Assembly: GCA_017656505.1 (NCBI GenBank)
Contig: JACDNU010000001.1
Location: 1-64,000 of the forward strand
DNA: 64,000 bases
Reading direction: 5' to 3'
Origin: Archaeoglobus sp.
Lineage (GTDB): Archaea; Halobacteriota; Archaeoglobi; Archaeoglobales; Archaeoglobaceae
Of the stretch, positions 25,722 through 34,829 are shown in pieces (the stretch's first letter is position 1; every line of letters begins with the position of its first letter). The position numbers and the translations under genes were made by a program. A model generated the notes under the pieces. It saw only the letters and a list, made by a program, of their open reading frames with translations, searched no databases and was not told the origin of the DNA.

Positions 25722-26418
25722 AATTCTCAATTTCTGGGTTGTTAACACTACATGGTGCAGCAGAAAGGTTTTAGACTGGATTGGGGATTGGGCAGATACA
25801 ATAAATGCGATCTTTCTGGATCTTCCACGGGACTTTGAATCTTTTTTCAGGAAAAGAAGCAGACTTGAAGCATTGAAGGAGAAGCTTGATGCAAAGCTCA
25901 GCCAACAATTAAACTCTCTATCGCCTTTGGTTAATTTTGCAATGGATGAGGAGGTAGAAATCTACTGCTACAAGGACAGTCTCCATTCAATTTCAGAGAA
26001 CTCTACTTCTTTTGAAATACTGACTCTTGTTTTAAAGGCTAGATTGGGCAAAATTGATCTCGATGAGTGGAGGAAAACGATACTCACAGATATCGAGGAT
26101 TCATTTGAGTTTGCTGAATATGAGGCCAACTATATCGTGGAAAGGGCTGGAAGAAAGAACGTATGCATAAACCTCAATGATGAGATAGAGAAAGCTCTTA
26201 CAGATTTTAACTTTAATGTTAAGAGGGTCCAGCTTTACAGCTTCAACAGACCAATAGACAAAATCTATTCTCTTATTAGGGAGGAGTTAAATGAGAATAT
26301 AAGAAAAGACGCAGAGCTGATGGATCTAATAAAAAAGCACGTGAGGTTTATAGACGACGTAATCGAGAAGGGATACGAAGAGGCATGCAGGATCTGGGAA
26401 ATACGAGATCTGAGTTGA
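25711..26418 (+). CDS. Protein of unknown function, coupled to DUF116 gene
   Basis: 235 residues, soluble and mostly helical, acidic, with no motif I can name. The N terminus (ILNFWVVNTTWCSRKVLDWIGDWADTINAIFLDLPRD) looks structured and the C-terminal third is a long amphipathic helix region. It overlaps the upstream DUF116 gene by 11 bases, so the two are likely to be translated together. Composition and codon use look like its neighbours. Confidence 0.7.
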   Translation: MRGEILNFWVVNTTWCSRKVLDWIGDWADTINAIFLDLPRDFESFFRKRSRLEALKEKLDAKLSQQLNSLSPLVNFAMDEEVEIYCYKDSLHSISENSTSFEILTLVLKARLGKIDLDEWRKTILTDIEDSFEFAEYEANYIVERAGRKNVCINLNDEIEKALTDFNFNVKRVQLYSFNRPIDKIYSLIREELNENIRKDAELMDLIKKHVRFIDDVIEKGYEEACRIWEIRDLS

Positions 26419-26498
26419 GTCAACTGAATTTTAAAAACAGAGCTTCCAAAATGGACTTCAGAAAAAATAAAATAAAAGGCTAGGGAGGTTGCCTTAGG

Positions 26499-28160
26499 TT
26501 AGTACATACCTCCCATTCCGCCCATTCCGCCCATTCCGCCCATGCCTTCTTCGCCGCCGCCTTTCTCCTCTTCCTTGCTCAGACCTTTGGCAGCAATGAC
26601 GTCGTCTATTCTCAGGATCATCACCGCAACTTCTGTTGCTGAGGCTATTGCCTGAGTTTTCACCCTGAGGGGTTCGATGACGCCCGCTTCCTTCATGTCA
26701 ATTATTTTGCCTGTCTCAACATCAACGCCGGCATCCTTCTCTCCCTTCTCATGGGCGCTCTTGAGCTCTACAAGCACATCGATCGGATCGATTCCAGCGT
26801 TTTCTGCGAGAGTTCTCGGTATGATCTCGAGAGCGGTTGCGAAAGCCTCCACAGCTAGCTGCTCTCTTCCGCCGAGGGTTGGAGCCCATTCTCTAAGCTT
26901 CAGTGATATCTCGATTTCCGGAGCTCCTCCACCAGCCACAACCTTACCATCCTCTAGAGCGCATTCAACAACCCTTATCGCATCCTCAACGCCTCTTGCA
27001 ACCTCATCGACGACATGCTCGGTTCCGCCTCTAATCAGCACTGTTACAGCCTTCGGATTCTTGCAGCCCGTGATGAACACCATCTTCTCATCGCCGATCT
27101 TTCTCTCCTCAACGAGGGCAGCATAGCCAAGGTCCTCGGGCTTCACCTCTCTGAGCTCGGTATGCACTTTTGCTCCCGTTGCCTTCGACAGCTTTTCGAT
27201 GTCGCTCTTCTTCACTCTCCTCACAGCCAGCACTCCAGCCTTTGCGAGGTAATATTGCGCGAGATCATCGATTCCTTTCTGGCATATCACAACATTTGCC
27301 CCAGCGTTTAGAATCTTGTCAACCATCTCCTTCAGCATCTTCTCTTCCTGCTCGACAAACTTCTGAAGCATTTCTGGATCTGTGATCCTTATCTTTGCAT
27401 CGGTCTCAGTTTCTTTGACTTCAAGAGCACTGTCAAGCAGCAGGATTTTTGCATCCTTGACTTTCTTGGGCATTGATGGATGTACAACCTCTTTGTCAAG
27501 AACCACACCGTCAATCAGTTCGGTCTCATCGATACTTCCGCCCTGTCTCTTCTCGATTTTAACGTATTCTGAATCGACCTCTATCTTTCCATTAACCTCT
27601 TCAGCTACGCTTTTCACCGCCTTTACAGCGATCTCGGCGAGTCTATCAATTGCAACCTCTGCACCTTTGCCTGTCATGGCCGTCATTGCTATTTTCTTGA
27701 GAATGTCCTCATCATCTGGGCTTATCGGGATTGCGAGCTCGTTGAGGATCTCAATTGCCTTGTCAGCTGCAAGCCTATAACCGTTTGAGACTATGGCTGG
27801 ATGAATTTCCTGCTCTAGCAGCTCTTCAGCCCTCTTAAGAAATTCTCCTGCAAGAACGACTGCTGTAGTTGTTCCATCTCCCACTTCGTTGTCCTGGGTT
27901 TTTGCAACCTCAATAACCATTTTAGCAGCAGGATGCTCAACATCTATTTCTTTCAGAATCGTAACACCATCGTTCGTTATTACAACATCTCCAAGGCTGT
28001 CTACAAGCATCTTGTCCATTCCTCTTGGCCCAAGGGTGCTTCTCACAGATTCAGCTATGACCCTTGCAGCCATAATATTCAGCCTCTGGGCATCTCTTCC
28101 CCTCGTTCTCTCCGTTCCTTCCTTCAATATCAAAACAGGTTGTCCCTGTAACGTTGCCAT
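26499..28160 (-). CDS. ths: Thermosome subunit (group II chaperonin)
   Basis: 553 residues. The group II chaperonin signatures are all present: [73 protein letters not shown] (ATP site) and [20 protein letters not shown], ending in a (GGM)n-type tail. It forms the double-ring cytosolic ATP-dependent folding machine. Archaeoglobales usually have two paralogues; which one this is cannot be told. The start follows GGAGGTGAT by a few bases and a TATA box about 50 bases upstream. Expected to be highly expressed and heat induced. Confidence 0.97.
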   Translation of the reverse strand: MATLQGQPVLILKEGTERTRGRDAQRLNIMAARVIAESVRSTLGPRGMDKMLVDSLGDVVITNDGVTILKEIDVEHPAAKMVIEVAKTQDNEVGDGTTTAVVLAGEFLKRAEELLEQEIHPAIVSNGYRLAADKAIEILNELAIPISPDDEDILKKIAMTAMTGKGAEVAIDRLAEIAVKAVKSVAEEVNGKIEVDSEYVKIEKRQGGSIDETELIDGVVLDKEVVHPSMPKKVKDAKILLLDSALEVKETETDAKIRITDPEMLQKFVEQEEKMLKEMVDKILNAGANVVICQKGIDDLAQYYLAKAGVLAVRRVKKSDIEKLSKATGAKVHTELREVKPEDLGYAALVEERKIGDEKMVFITGCKNPKAVTVLIRGGTEHVVDEVARGVEDAIRVVECALEDGKVVAGGGAPEIEISLKLREWAPTLGGREQLAVEAFATALEIIPRTLAENAGIDPIDVLVELKSAHEKGEKDAGVDVETGKIIDMKEAGVIEPLRVKTQAIASATEVAVMILRIDDVIAAKGLSKEEEKGGGEEGMGGMGGMGGMGGMY

Positions 28161-28207
28161 TCATATCACCTCCAATTTAATGAGCAAATTTTTATGGGTT
28201 TGTTGTT

Positions 28208-28216
28208 CTATATAAG
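28208..28216 (-). promoter_or_regulatory. TATA box of thermosome gene
   Basis: CTTATATAG on the minus strand, about 50 bases upstream of the ATG, predicts a leader of roughly 20-25 nt that carries the strong GGAGGTGAT ribosome-binding site. I did not find the CTAAC-N5-GTTAG palindrome described for the Archaeoglobus heat-shock regulator. Confidence 0.55.
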
Positions 28217-28232
28217 TTTTACGCTAGGAACA

Positions 28233-28880
28233 CTAAACTAGAATACCCACAAAAGATAATACGGTAAACAAAACTATAGCTACAGGTAACGTCAGAAGGA
28301 AAGGAAGCAAGGCTCCAATCACATACTTTTCTCTTTTATTCTGTGTTCCTGTGAAGTTTATGAGCTGCATTGGTAAAAGAAAAACCGCCGCGTAGACAAC
28401 CACCACCAAGGGAAAAGCAATCAGAATATCAACCGGATTTAAGTTCTTCCCAATAAATTCGTAAAACACACCCGTGAAGCTGGCTATTAACAAAGCTTCA
28501 TCCTCTGAAAAAAGGTACTTTCTCGAGAGGAGTAGAAACCACGTTGAAAACCAAACCGTCCACATCACCGAGACGAGAATTAAATCAATCCAGAGTACGG
28601 GATGTGCTGTCCTGTTTCCCAGAATATAGCAGTATGTTTCTTCAACCATCGTAACTGCAATCGCTAGAAGAAGAAAGCTGCGATAGTTTCTTATACCTTT
28701 ATTAAGGAAAAACCGCCGGATAGTCTCCCTATATCTAAACAGGATTCCACCATAACCGATGCCGTACGTAACGGCAAAAGCAACAACCCTCCACTCTCCT
28801 GCAATGAACAAAATGATGCAGGAGAACAAAAACCAGATCAATACTGTTCCCCAAACTAATTTGATGTTCTTGTCGTTCAT
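28233..28880 (-). CDS. Polytopic membrane protein of unknown function
   Basis: About 215 residues with six or seven hydrophobic segments, separated by short basic loops (FRYRETIRRFFLNKGIRNYR). No recognisable motif. The ORF track begins at 28916; the ATG at 28880 (MNDKNIKLVWGT) places the first helix near the N terminus and avoids most of the overlap with the flavoprotein intergenic region. It follows the iron-sulfur flavoprotein gene on the same strand with a gap of a few dozen bases. Confidence 0.6.
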   Translation of the reverse strand: MNDKNIKLVWGTVLIWFLFSCIILFIAGEWRVVAFAVTYGIGYGGILFRYRETIRRFFLNKGIRNYRSFLLLAIAVTMVEETYCYILGNRTAHPVLWIDLILVSVMWTVWFSTWFLLLSRKYLFSEDEALLIASFTGVFYEFIGKNLNPVDILIAFPLVVVVYAAVFLLPMQLINFTGTQNKREKYVIGALLPFLLTLPVAIVLFTVLSFVGILV

Positions 28881-28923
28881 CTTTGCAATTCGATAGGGAT
28901 TACATTGCGATTGCACTTTCCGA

Positions 28924-29667
28924 TTACGCTTTCCGCCCAGCTAATTTTTCCTTCCAGTAATCCATCCACTTGCCGAATGCTTGATTCGCGAACTGAATGT
29001 AGGCATCTCTTGGCACCAGAGGTCTGCTCACCCGATTCTGCGTATCTTCCGATATACTTCCTGCCTCGATTAATTCTTTGCCAGCTTCTCTCGCTGCCTC
29101 GAATATGTCGTCTATGGCTATACCCATCTCCATCATTGGTCTTAAAGCCTCACCGTGTGGTCTCAGCAAAGCACCTGCGAACTCTCTGTTAATGTTCTTG
29201 CAGAAGGCTTTCATGTGAACCAAAAGAGGCTCGAAGTTGTCCATCTCCCAAAAACCGCAGTTTGAAATAAGCACGAGTTTGCCCCCTTTAGTTCCCTCCC
29301 TAATCGGATACCTACAGTGATCGTCTCTCAATTCGATGAAGGGTTTGGCAAGAGGGATCATCCTGTCCATCAGATTCTTCATCAATCCTGTCACACCGTC
29401 TGTGTAAACTGGAGTTGCGAAGACCCATATCTCCGCATCTCTCAACTTGGAGTTAAGCATAGCCATGTCGTCCTTGTGATAGCATTCGCCCGGATGCTTG
29501 ACCCAGCAGTAAAAGCATCCACGACATGGGTTTATCTCGAGTTTTTTTGTGTAAAAAAGCTCCACCTCTGCTCCAGCTTCCTCCATTCCCTCAATGAAGG
29601 GGTTGAGGATTAGAGATGTATTGCTTTTCTCAGCCCTTGGACTCGAATTTATTGCGACGACTTTCAT
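28924..29667 (-). CDS. Iron-sulfur flavoprotein (Isf family, NADPH-dependent FMN reductase fold)
   Basis: 247 residues. The flavodoxin-like N terminus has INSSPRAEKSNTSLI for FMN phosphate binding, then the compact motif CRGCFYCWVKHPGEC (C-x2-C-x2-C-x7-C), which binds a [4Fe-4S] cluster in Isf, and TPVYTDGVTGLMKNLMDR. Isf proteins relay electrons between ferredoxin and flavin acceptors or reduce O2/peroxide in anaerobic archaea. The physiological acceptor here is unknown. Confidence 0.87.
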   Translation of the reverse strand: MKVVAINSSPRAEKSNTSLILNPFIEGMEEAGAEVELFYTKKLEINPCRGCFYCWVKHPGECYHKDDMAMLNSKLRDAEIWVFATPVYTDGVTGLMKNLMDRMIPLAKPFIELRDDHCRYPIREGTKGGKLVLISNCGFWEMDNFEPLLVHMKAFCKNINREFAGALLRPHGEALRPMMEMGIAIDDIFEAAREAGKELIEAGSISEDTQNRVSRPLVPRDAYIQFANQAFGKWMDYWKEKLAGRKA

Positions 29668-29806
29668 AGAAAAGAAGGCTTGGGATTATTACTAATATTT
29701 TTCTCGGTTAGCATAGGAAGCAGAATTTTAGAACATGAACCACAGTAACTCCTGAACAACAGAATATTTTTAAAGATGAGTTGCCAAACCCTTTATGGCG
29801 GTTTGA

Positions 29807-30118
29807 ATGGGGAAAATTTTCTTCATTCTGATTTGCTTTGGAGCAATTTTCCTCGCATCTTTTATTGCCGGATGCGAAGAAGATAGCATCTACCATTGCA
29901 TGTATGAGGAGCGTTCAACCGGCTGTGGTGGAAAAGGCTGGTCTTCTTGGGAGAAAAAGTGTTTTCAATTTGATATGGAAGACTACAAGGAGGGTTGGAC
30001 ACCAGAGAAGGTGTGTAATAAATTTACCGGAAGTGATACCCACTGCGGTGGAAGTTGCTGCATATACATAGAATACCGGAACACCCACCTATCCCATGGC
30101 GAATGCCCTGAGGAGTAG
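29807..30118 (+). CDS. Cys-rich exported small protein, probable lipoprotein
   Basis: 103 residues. The hydrophobic N terminus ILICFGAIFLASFIAGCEED looks like a signal with a lipobox-like AGC (C at about residue 23). The mature part of about 80 residues holds nine further Cys, with GCGGKG and HCGGSCC. The even Cys number and charged composition suggest a disulfide-stabilised or metal-binding extracellular domain. No family recognised. It is convergent with a radical SAM gene 89 bases away. A TATA-like ATATTTTTAAAG lies upstream. Confidence 0.65.
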   Translation: MGKIFFILICFGAIFLASFIAGCEEDSIYHCMYEERSTGCGGKGWSSWEKKCFQFDMEDYKEGWTPEKVCNKFTGSDTHCGGSCCIYIEYRNTHLSHGECPEE

Positions 30119-30206
30119 CTAAAGCATAAAAAGCCAAGTATAAAATTCAACAGCACCAGGTGACATTTAGCAGTTAGCACTATCAATACTACAATCAACA
30201 GTTCAA

Positions 30207-31112
30207 TCAATCATGTAAACCATAAATCTGTCTTGGTCCAAGATACTCCGGAAATCTATCGATAAGCGATCGCCTCACAGAAAAACAAAGGTGACATGCA
30301 TCTATAAAACCTGCTTCATGCTCAATCTCGCTAACCTCATACCTTTCGGCAAGCAATGCCGGCCCACCTTCAACCAATGGCTCACAGATTGGATGTTTGT
30401 TAAAATCGTAATTCTTGACGAGTTCGGAAAGAGGGGTCTTATCCAAGTTGCCCATCAGCAAACCCTGGCAGATGTGAACGTTTCCAAATGGATCGACGTG
30501 CACCCTTTCAGGCTTTTCGAGATTCTCATATGGACATTCTCTAAATTCTTTCCAATTTTTTCTCGGAAAATCTGCCAAATCTGCCAACTTATCCGCTGCC
30601 CTCCCTCTAAACCTGAGCGAGGTTTCTCCCTTTGCTAGACTCTGAGCATCGGGCTTATCTATACAGATCGAGGATACAGGCATATTTAAAGTTCTAGCAG
30701 CAGCATACGCATTTTTGGCTAGATTTTCATTTCCACTTTTTCCTCCTTCTTCTGGATAATGAAAGGTGTCATCACTGATGCTAATATCGGAAACTCCTAA
30801 CTCTCGCAATGAAGTGAGCCAGAGCTTTGCATCCTCAGTGTTTATCGCCCAGTAAGCGTTCGTAACCACGCCCACTTTGAAACCCATACCGCTTGCGATC
30901 CTTATACCCTCCACCATTAGGGGATAGAACAAAAACGGCTCGCCCCCTTCAAAATATATCCATTCCACTCCAATTTTCTTCGCCTCTTGCAAAACAGCTT
31001 TGATTTGCCACAAAGAAAAAGTTCCCTTGGCAGCAGGGCTGGAATATACAAAGCAGTGGTCGCATTCAAAATTGCATGTGTATGTCAGAAGAAAATGAAT
31101 ACCTTCCAACAT
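30207..31112 (-). CDS. Radical SAM protein with C-terminal Cys residues
   Basis: 301 residues. CNFECDHC near residue 13 is the CxxxCxxC cluster motif, YFEGGEPFLFYP the GGE motif. The second half (CPYENLE..., DPFGNVHICQGLLMGNL, HPICEPL, DACHLC) has the G-x-x-x-C pattern and Cys spacing of a SPASM/twitch-like region. Enzymes of this kind modify peptides or assemble cofactors. The natural substrate is unknown; the convergent Cys-rich exported protein is a candidate by position only. Its start lies nine bases from the next rightward ORF. Confidence 0.77.
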   Translation of the reverse strand: MLEGIHFLLTYTCNFECDHCFVYSSPAAKGTFSLWQIKAVLQEAKKIGVEWIYFEGGEPFLFYPLMVEGIRIASGMGFKVGVVTNAYWAINTEDAKLWLTSLRELGVSDISISDDTFHYPEEGGKSGNENLAKNAYAAARTLNMPVSSICIDKPDAQSLAKGETSLRFRGRAADKLADLADFPRKNWKEFRECPYENLEKPERVHVDPFGNVHICQGLLMGNLDKTPLSELVKNYDFNKHPICEPLVEGGPALLAERYEVSEIEHEAGFIDACHLCFSVRRSLIDRFPEYLGPRQIYGLHD

Positions 31113-31183
31113 ACTAAAGCTTGAACTCCATCATAGTTATCTTTTGCGTTACAATTAAATATAACGGTTGCAGACATACTCTA

Positions 31184-31405
31184 ATGTGCCTCTCAAAGAG
31201 GGAAAGGGAGTTCATTCAGGATTGGCTGGATTACACAGAGGGCAAGATATCACTTGTGGATTTTGTCAACAAATGGAAGACTGAAGGAAAAGACTGGAAA
31301 GTTTACATGAGGGTTCTAAGGCACAGAATAACGAAGAAATACAATAGGATGCTTGAAGATCTGATTTTCATGAAAAAATTTCTGGAGCTGGATTATCATC
31401 CTTGA
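31184..31405 (+). CDS. Small conserved-looking basic protein
   Basis: About 73 residues from the ATG at 31184 (MCLSKREREFIQDW). Highly charged and helical, with VLRHRITKKYNRMLEDL near the C terminus. I recall similar short archaeal ORFs with a KREREF start and an HRI..K ending but cannot name a family. The longer ORF in the track (from 31121) adds a hydrophobic, atypical N terminus and is less likely. It may be a nucleic-acid-binding or regulatory protein; that is a guess. Confidence 0.55.
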   Translation: MCLSKREREFIQDWLDYTEGKISLVDFVNKWKTEGKDWKVYMRVLRHRITKKYNRMLEDLIFMKKFLELDYHP

Positions 31406-31429
31406 TTGTTGTCTTAAAACTCTTAACTT

Positions 31430-32410
31430 CTAAACTCTCCTCAGCTTGGCAACAAAGAATCCGGAACATCTATGAATGTGCGGATAAAATCTTCTGGCAA
31501 GTTTAACCTCCTCTTTTATGCCGGGCAGCATAAGGGCTTCCTCACCAAAGGGGATTTCCTCCATTTCAACCCCTATCCCTTTTTCCTCACAGTAATCTAA
31601 GAGATCGTTTATCACGAACTCGTTTTCTTCAGGCGTTAGGGAGCATGTGGAATATACCAAGACCCCGTTTTCCTTCAAACTCTCAATTGCTGAAAAAATC
31701 ATCTTTTTCTGCAAACCAGAGCAGAACTGGATGTCCTTCTCACCTCTGCTCACCTTCCTCGACGGATCCTTGTGTATTATTCCCTCACCGGTGCACGGAG
31801 CGTCAAGCAGGATCTTGTCAGCTTTTATCCCCGTTCGGTGAAACACGCTCGCATCCATCTTGAGAATTGCGGTGTTGATTACTCCCATCCGCTGGATGTT
31901 ATCCCTTAAAGCCCGAATTCTTTCTCTATTTACCTCCAGCGCGAGTATTACTCCCCTATTCTCCATGAGCTGGGCCAACATCGTTGTCTTTCCTCCCGGA
32001 GAGGCTGCGAAGTCGATGACAACATCCTTTCCTTTTGGATCGAGGACGAGCGGGGGGATGCACGAGCTCTTATCCATCAGATAGTAGTAGCCCATAAGGT
32101 ATTCGGGCGTCGCCCCGGCAGAGTATCTTTCTTCCAAAATTTCGTAGCAAAAATCTACCTCTGTTTTCTCGAGTCTGAAACCCCTCTTTTCCATTCTTTT
32201 TATGAGATCCTTTTCTTTTACCTTCAGGGTGTTCACCCTCAGGTATTTGGGAACGCTTTCCATCGCTTCAATCAGCTTGAGCGTTTGCTCTCTCCCGAAA
32301 AACCTCTCCCACCTTCTAACTATGAATTCGTCATAGCCAAATTCCTCACTAACCTTTTTTGAAAAATTGGTGGAGGGGAAGTCCAAGACCTCAGATTTCC
32401 CGGGATTCAT
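31430..32410 (-). CDS. RsmB/NOP2-family RNA m5C methyltransferase
   Basis: 326 residues. SAM site DFAASPGGKTTMLAQLM, then DAPCTGEGIIHKDP (motif IV Cys) and YSTCSLTPEENEFV (motif VI Cys, the nucleophile) are diagnostic of NOL1/NOP2/Sun methyltransferases. The N-terminal extension YLRVNTLKVKEKDL is the RNA-binding part of the family. Either rRNA or tRNA cytosines could be targets. Its ATG overlaps the stop of the DUF2148 gene (TGATG). Confidence 0.9.
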   Translation of the reverse strand: MNPGKSEVLDFPSTNFSKKVSEEFGYDEFIVRRWERFFGREQTLKLIEAMESVPKYLRVNTLKVKEKDLIKRMEKRGFRLEKTEVDFCYEILEERYSAGATPEYLMGYYYLMDKSSCIPPLVLDPKGKDVVIDFAASPGGKTTMLAQLMENRGVILALEVNRERIRALRDNIQRMGVINTAILKMDASVFHRTGIKADKILLDAPCTGEGIIHKDPSRKVSRGEKDIQFCSGLQKKMIFSAIESLKENGVLVYSTCSLTPEENEFVINDLLDYCEEKGIGVEMEEIPFGEEALMLPGIKEEVKLARRFYPHIHRCSGFFVAKLRRV

Positions 32411-32958
32411 CAGCTCTGCCTGTCGAAGAAGGGATTTTTAGAGGCGGAAGTCAAAGGAATCCCCAGCACGACATCTGACTTGGCGTATCCAAGTTTTTTT
32501 GCCGCAACCCCTATGCGGTACATGATTCTGTTGTCTATTCCGATCACTGCAGCAAGCTTTGCAGCCGAGCCGAGGGCGATTCCCAAATCTATCAGCTTGT
32601 AAGCGCAATTCGGGCCGGAAAAGTCCTGGCCGCTAACCCTTCCAGCTTTCTTAAGCTGATCGCACGTCTCAAAACCGCATGCACCGCAATTCAGGCCGAG
32701 GGTCTTATCTCCGAAGACTCCGATGATCACAACGGCTTCGGCAGCCTCAACCCCCTTTGCATCCCTAACGAAGTCTTTATGCCTTGATTCCATCTCCTTC
32801 ATTGCCTTGGCAAGCTTTTCCTTCTCGACACCATCTATCAAAAGAATCTCAAGGCTATCCTCGCCCTTAGCCTTCGGAGCCGTTCTTGCTGTGATAAGAA
32901 GCTGATAAGCTGCTTGCTTTATTATTTCATCTCTTATATTTTTTTCATTTAGAATCAT
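32410..32958 (-). CDS. DUF2148 ferredoxin-like domain protein
   Basis: 182 residues. The Cys pattern LNCGACGFETCDQLKK plus a later GPNCAYK matches the DUF2148 iron-sulfur family. RTAPKAKGEDSLEILLIDG at the N terminus is the other conserved part. It probably binds one [4Fe-4S] cluster; function is unknown. Translationally coupled to the m5C methyltransferase. Confidence 0.82.
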   Translation of the reverse strand: MILNEKNIRDEIIKQAAYQLLITARTAPKAKGEDSLEILLIDGVEKEKLAKAMKEMESRHKDFVRDAKGVEAAEAVVIIGVFGDKTLGLNCGACGFETCDQLKKAGRVSGQDFSGPNCAYKLIDLGIALGSAAKLAAVIGIDNRIMYRIGVAAKKLGYAKSDVVLGIPLTSASKNPFFDRQS

Positions 32959-33004
32959 GGTAAAATTACGGCAGGAAAGGATTTAATCATTTCGTCTTGC
33001 CGAA

Positions 33005-33859
33005 CTAAAACGCTCCTGCCAGAAATCCTATTAGCCCGAAAAGCATCGCAACCAGACTCTCCTTCCGGTACTTTTTTATCTCTCGGATCCCAAATTTTCC
33101 GGAAAGCAGCTCGAACGAGATCTTGAGTAGAATAAAATCGGTTATCAGAACGGGAATCAAGTACTTAAAATCGAAAATAAATTTATCTAGGAAGAGAAAA
33201 GGTATCGGGCTTAAAACAACGCTAAGAATGAAGATCACGGCCGAATACTTTGCGGCTATTCTTGTTCCTTTCGTTCTGGCGATCGTCTTAACATCCCTCA
33301 ATGCATCCCCCTCAACATCCTCGATCCCTTTCATTATCTCTCTTGCAAATCCTGACAGAAACGCTATGCCCGCCAGCACGGCCACCGCTGGTGTGACGGA
33401 ATTCAAAGCCACAACACTTCCGAAGATGAAGGGGGCCGCCATTGAAAATGCTATATAGACATTTCCGGCGATGCCAAACTCCTTCAACTTTAAATCGTAG
33501 ATAAAGCCAGCCATCGTAATCAGGAAAGCAAGCAGAAACGCTTCAAGGCTAATTAAAACCGAGGCAATAAAGCCAAGTGGGGTTAGCAAAATAGCAACTG
33601 CCAAAGCGTGGCTTCTGGAAAGGTCACCTCTAACCAAAGGCCTGTCCATTCTTTTGTTTCTCAAATCAACCTCGTAATCACAGTAGTCGTTTAGCGAGAA
33701 AGCAGCTGCTTGCAAAAAAATTGCAGTAAGAATCCCAAACAAAAGCTTTTGAGGTTCAATTGCAATTCCTGAAGAAACGACTACACCTATCACAACACCA
33801 ATACCATACATCAAGCCGTGTTCAAGGCGAGTAAGCTCCCATAAGGCTTTAATTTTCAT
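33005..33859 (-). CDS. UbiA-family prenyltransferase, likely (S)-2,3-di-O-geranylgeranylglyceryl phosphate synthase
   Basis: About 284 residues with eight to nine helices. The first Asp motif is NDYCDYEVDLRNKRMDRPL and the second DVEGDALRDVKT. Immediately upstream, four bases away on the same strand, is the GGGP synthase gene, so this is most likely the DGGGP synthase that adds the second geranylgeranyl chain to GGGP in archaeal lipid synthesis. The ATG at 33859 (MKIKALWELTRLEHG) is preferred to the ORF-track start at 33898, which lies inside the GGGP synthase gene. Confidence 0.87.
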   Translation of the reverse strand: MKIKALWELTRLEHGLMYGIGVVIGVVVSSGIAIEPQKLLFGILTAIFLQAAAFSLNDYCDYEVDLRNKRMDRPLVRGDLSRSHALAVAILLTPLGFIASVLISLEAFLLAFLITMAGFIYDLKLKEFGIAGNVYIAFSMAAPFIFGSVVALNSVTPAVAVLAGIAFLSGFAREIMKGIEDVEGDALRDVKTIARTKGTRIAAKYSAVIFILSVVLSPIPFLFLDKFIFDFKYLIPVLITDFILLKISFELLSGKFGIREIKKYRKESLVAMLFGLIGFLAGAF

Positions 33860-33863
33860 CCAA

Positions 33864-34571
33864 TCAGTCCTTCGGAATTGTTTCCAGATATTTCTCAATT
33901 CCCTTCTCGTAGATTACGTTTCCAACGATAATAATGTCCGCAAACTCAAGCATCTCCATCGCTTTCTCCCTGCTATCTATTCCCCCTCCGTAAACAAGGG
34001 TAGATTTCTCAAGAACACTCGAAACCTCTCTAACAACTCCTGGATCTCCATAGGTTCCGCTATATTCGATGTAAATTATTGGCAGACTGTATATCCTCTC
34101 CCCAACCAAGGCATAACTTGCCGCTTCTTCTGCTGAAAGATTGCAAATGGCATTCGTGACTCTAGCGACCGCAGAATTTGGATTTAGAACTACGTAGCCT
34201 TCCATTACCACCTTTTCAAGCATTTTCGCAAACTCGTTTAGCCTGCTGTAGTGCATGGCTATCCATTTCGCATGCTTTCCTGTTATCCACTCTCCATCCC
34301 TTGAATTGAGGACTGTTGGAACGAAAAGATAATCTCCAGCATAAACAACGTTTGAGGGATCTGAGGGCTCAACAACTGTTGGGAGACCATGTTCTTTTAT
34401 TTTTTCGAGCAAGTCCATTGCTTTCTCGAAGGTAACACCTTCCGTGCCTGAAACCATTACAGCATCGGTTCCACTTTCAGCAACAGCCTTGATGATTTCA
34501 TCTGGATTTTCTCTGTCAGGATCGAGCTTCGTTATGTGTCTCCAACCTCTCCACCCAGGTTTCGATTCCAT
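33864..34571 (-). CDS. Geranylgeranylglyceryl phosphate synthase (GGGPS, PcrB family)
   Basis: About 235 residues, a TIM barrel. [20 protein letters not shown] at the N terminus, [23 protein letters not shown] and [11 protein letters not shown] are the family signatures. It makes the first ether bond, joining sn-glycerol-1-phosphate and geranylgeranyl diphosphate. The ORF track starts at 34592, but the TATA box at 34602-34613 predicts transcription starting near 34581, so the ATG at 34571 is preferred. Forms a two-gene unit with the UbiA enzyme downstream. Confidence 0.93.
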   Translation of the reverse strand: MESKPGWRGWRHITKLDPDRENPDEIIKAVAESGTDAVMVSGTEGVTFEKAMDLLEKIKEHGLPTVVEPSDPSNVVYAGDYLFVPTVLNSRDGEWITGKHAKWIAMHYSRLNEFAKMLEKVVMEGYVVLNPNSAVARVTNAICNLSAEEAASYALVGERIYSLPIIYIEYSGTYGDPGVVREVSSVLEKSTLVYGGGIDSREKAMEMLEFADIIIVGNVIYEKGIEKYLETIPKD

Positions 34572-34601
34572 GACTTTCCCCGATAAAGCCATCTTGAAGG
34601 T

Positions 34602-34613
34602 TTTAAATAAAGT
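34602..34613 (-). promoter_or_regulatory. TATA box of GGGPS operon
   Basis: TTTATTTAAAAC on the minus strand. Transcription is expected about 25 bases downstream (near 34581), which decides in favour of the start codon at 34571. Confidence 0.5.
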
Positions 34614-34688
34614 TTACTTTCGGCAAAAAAAGAAAAACGGATTTCACTAAAATTGATTAAATTATCTTGATCAATCTAAATTGCTGAC

Positions 34689-34829
34689 CTAAATTGCCTT
34701 TACCCTCTTTTTGAGGGCGGGAGGTCTTGGTTTGAGCAGAACTCTATTTCCACATCTCGTGCATTGAATTAGATTCCTCTCCAGATCGACATCCACCTCT
34801 GCCTGACAAACTAGGCAGATGTAGCTCAT
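34689..34829 (-). CDS. rpoP: DNA-directed RNA polymerase subunit P (RpoP/Rpb12)
   Basis: A 46-residue ORF too short for the track. Zinc-ribbon CxxC pairs CLVC and CTRC, followed by GNRVLLKPRPP, are the RpoP signature. It sits on the Rpb3/Rpb10 side of RNA polymerase. Its ATG overlaps the TGA of the eL43 gene by four bases (ATGA), the arrangement seen in the archaeal exosome superoperon. Confidence 0.93.
   Translation of the reverse strand: MSYICLVCQAEVDVDLERNLIQCTRCGNRVLLKPRPPALKKRVKAI

Noticed and set aside
28161-28232. Heat-shock operator ahead of the thermosome
   Set aside because: CTAG-containing words occur but not the CTAAC-N5-GTTAG palindrome; only the TATA box and SD can be supported.
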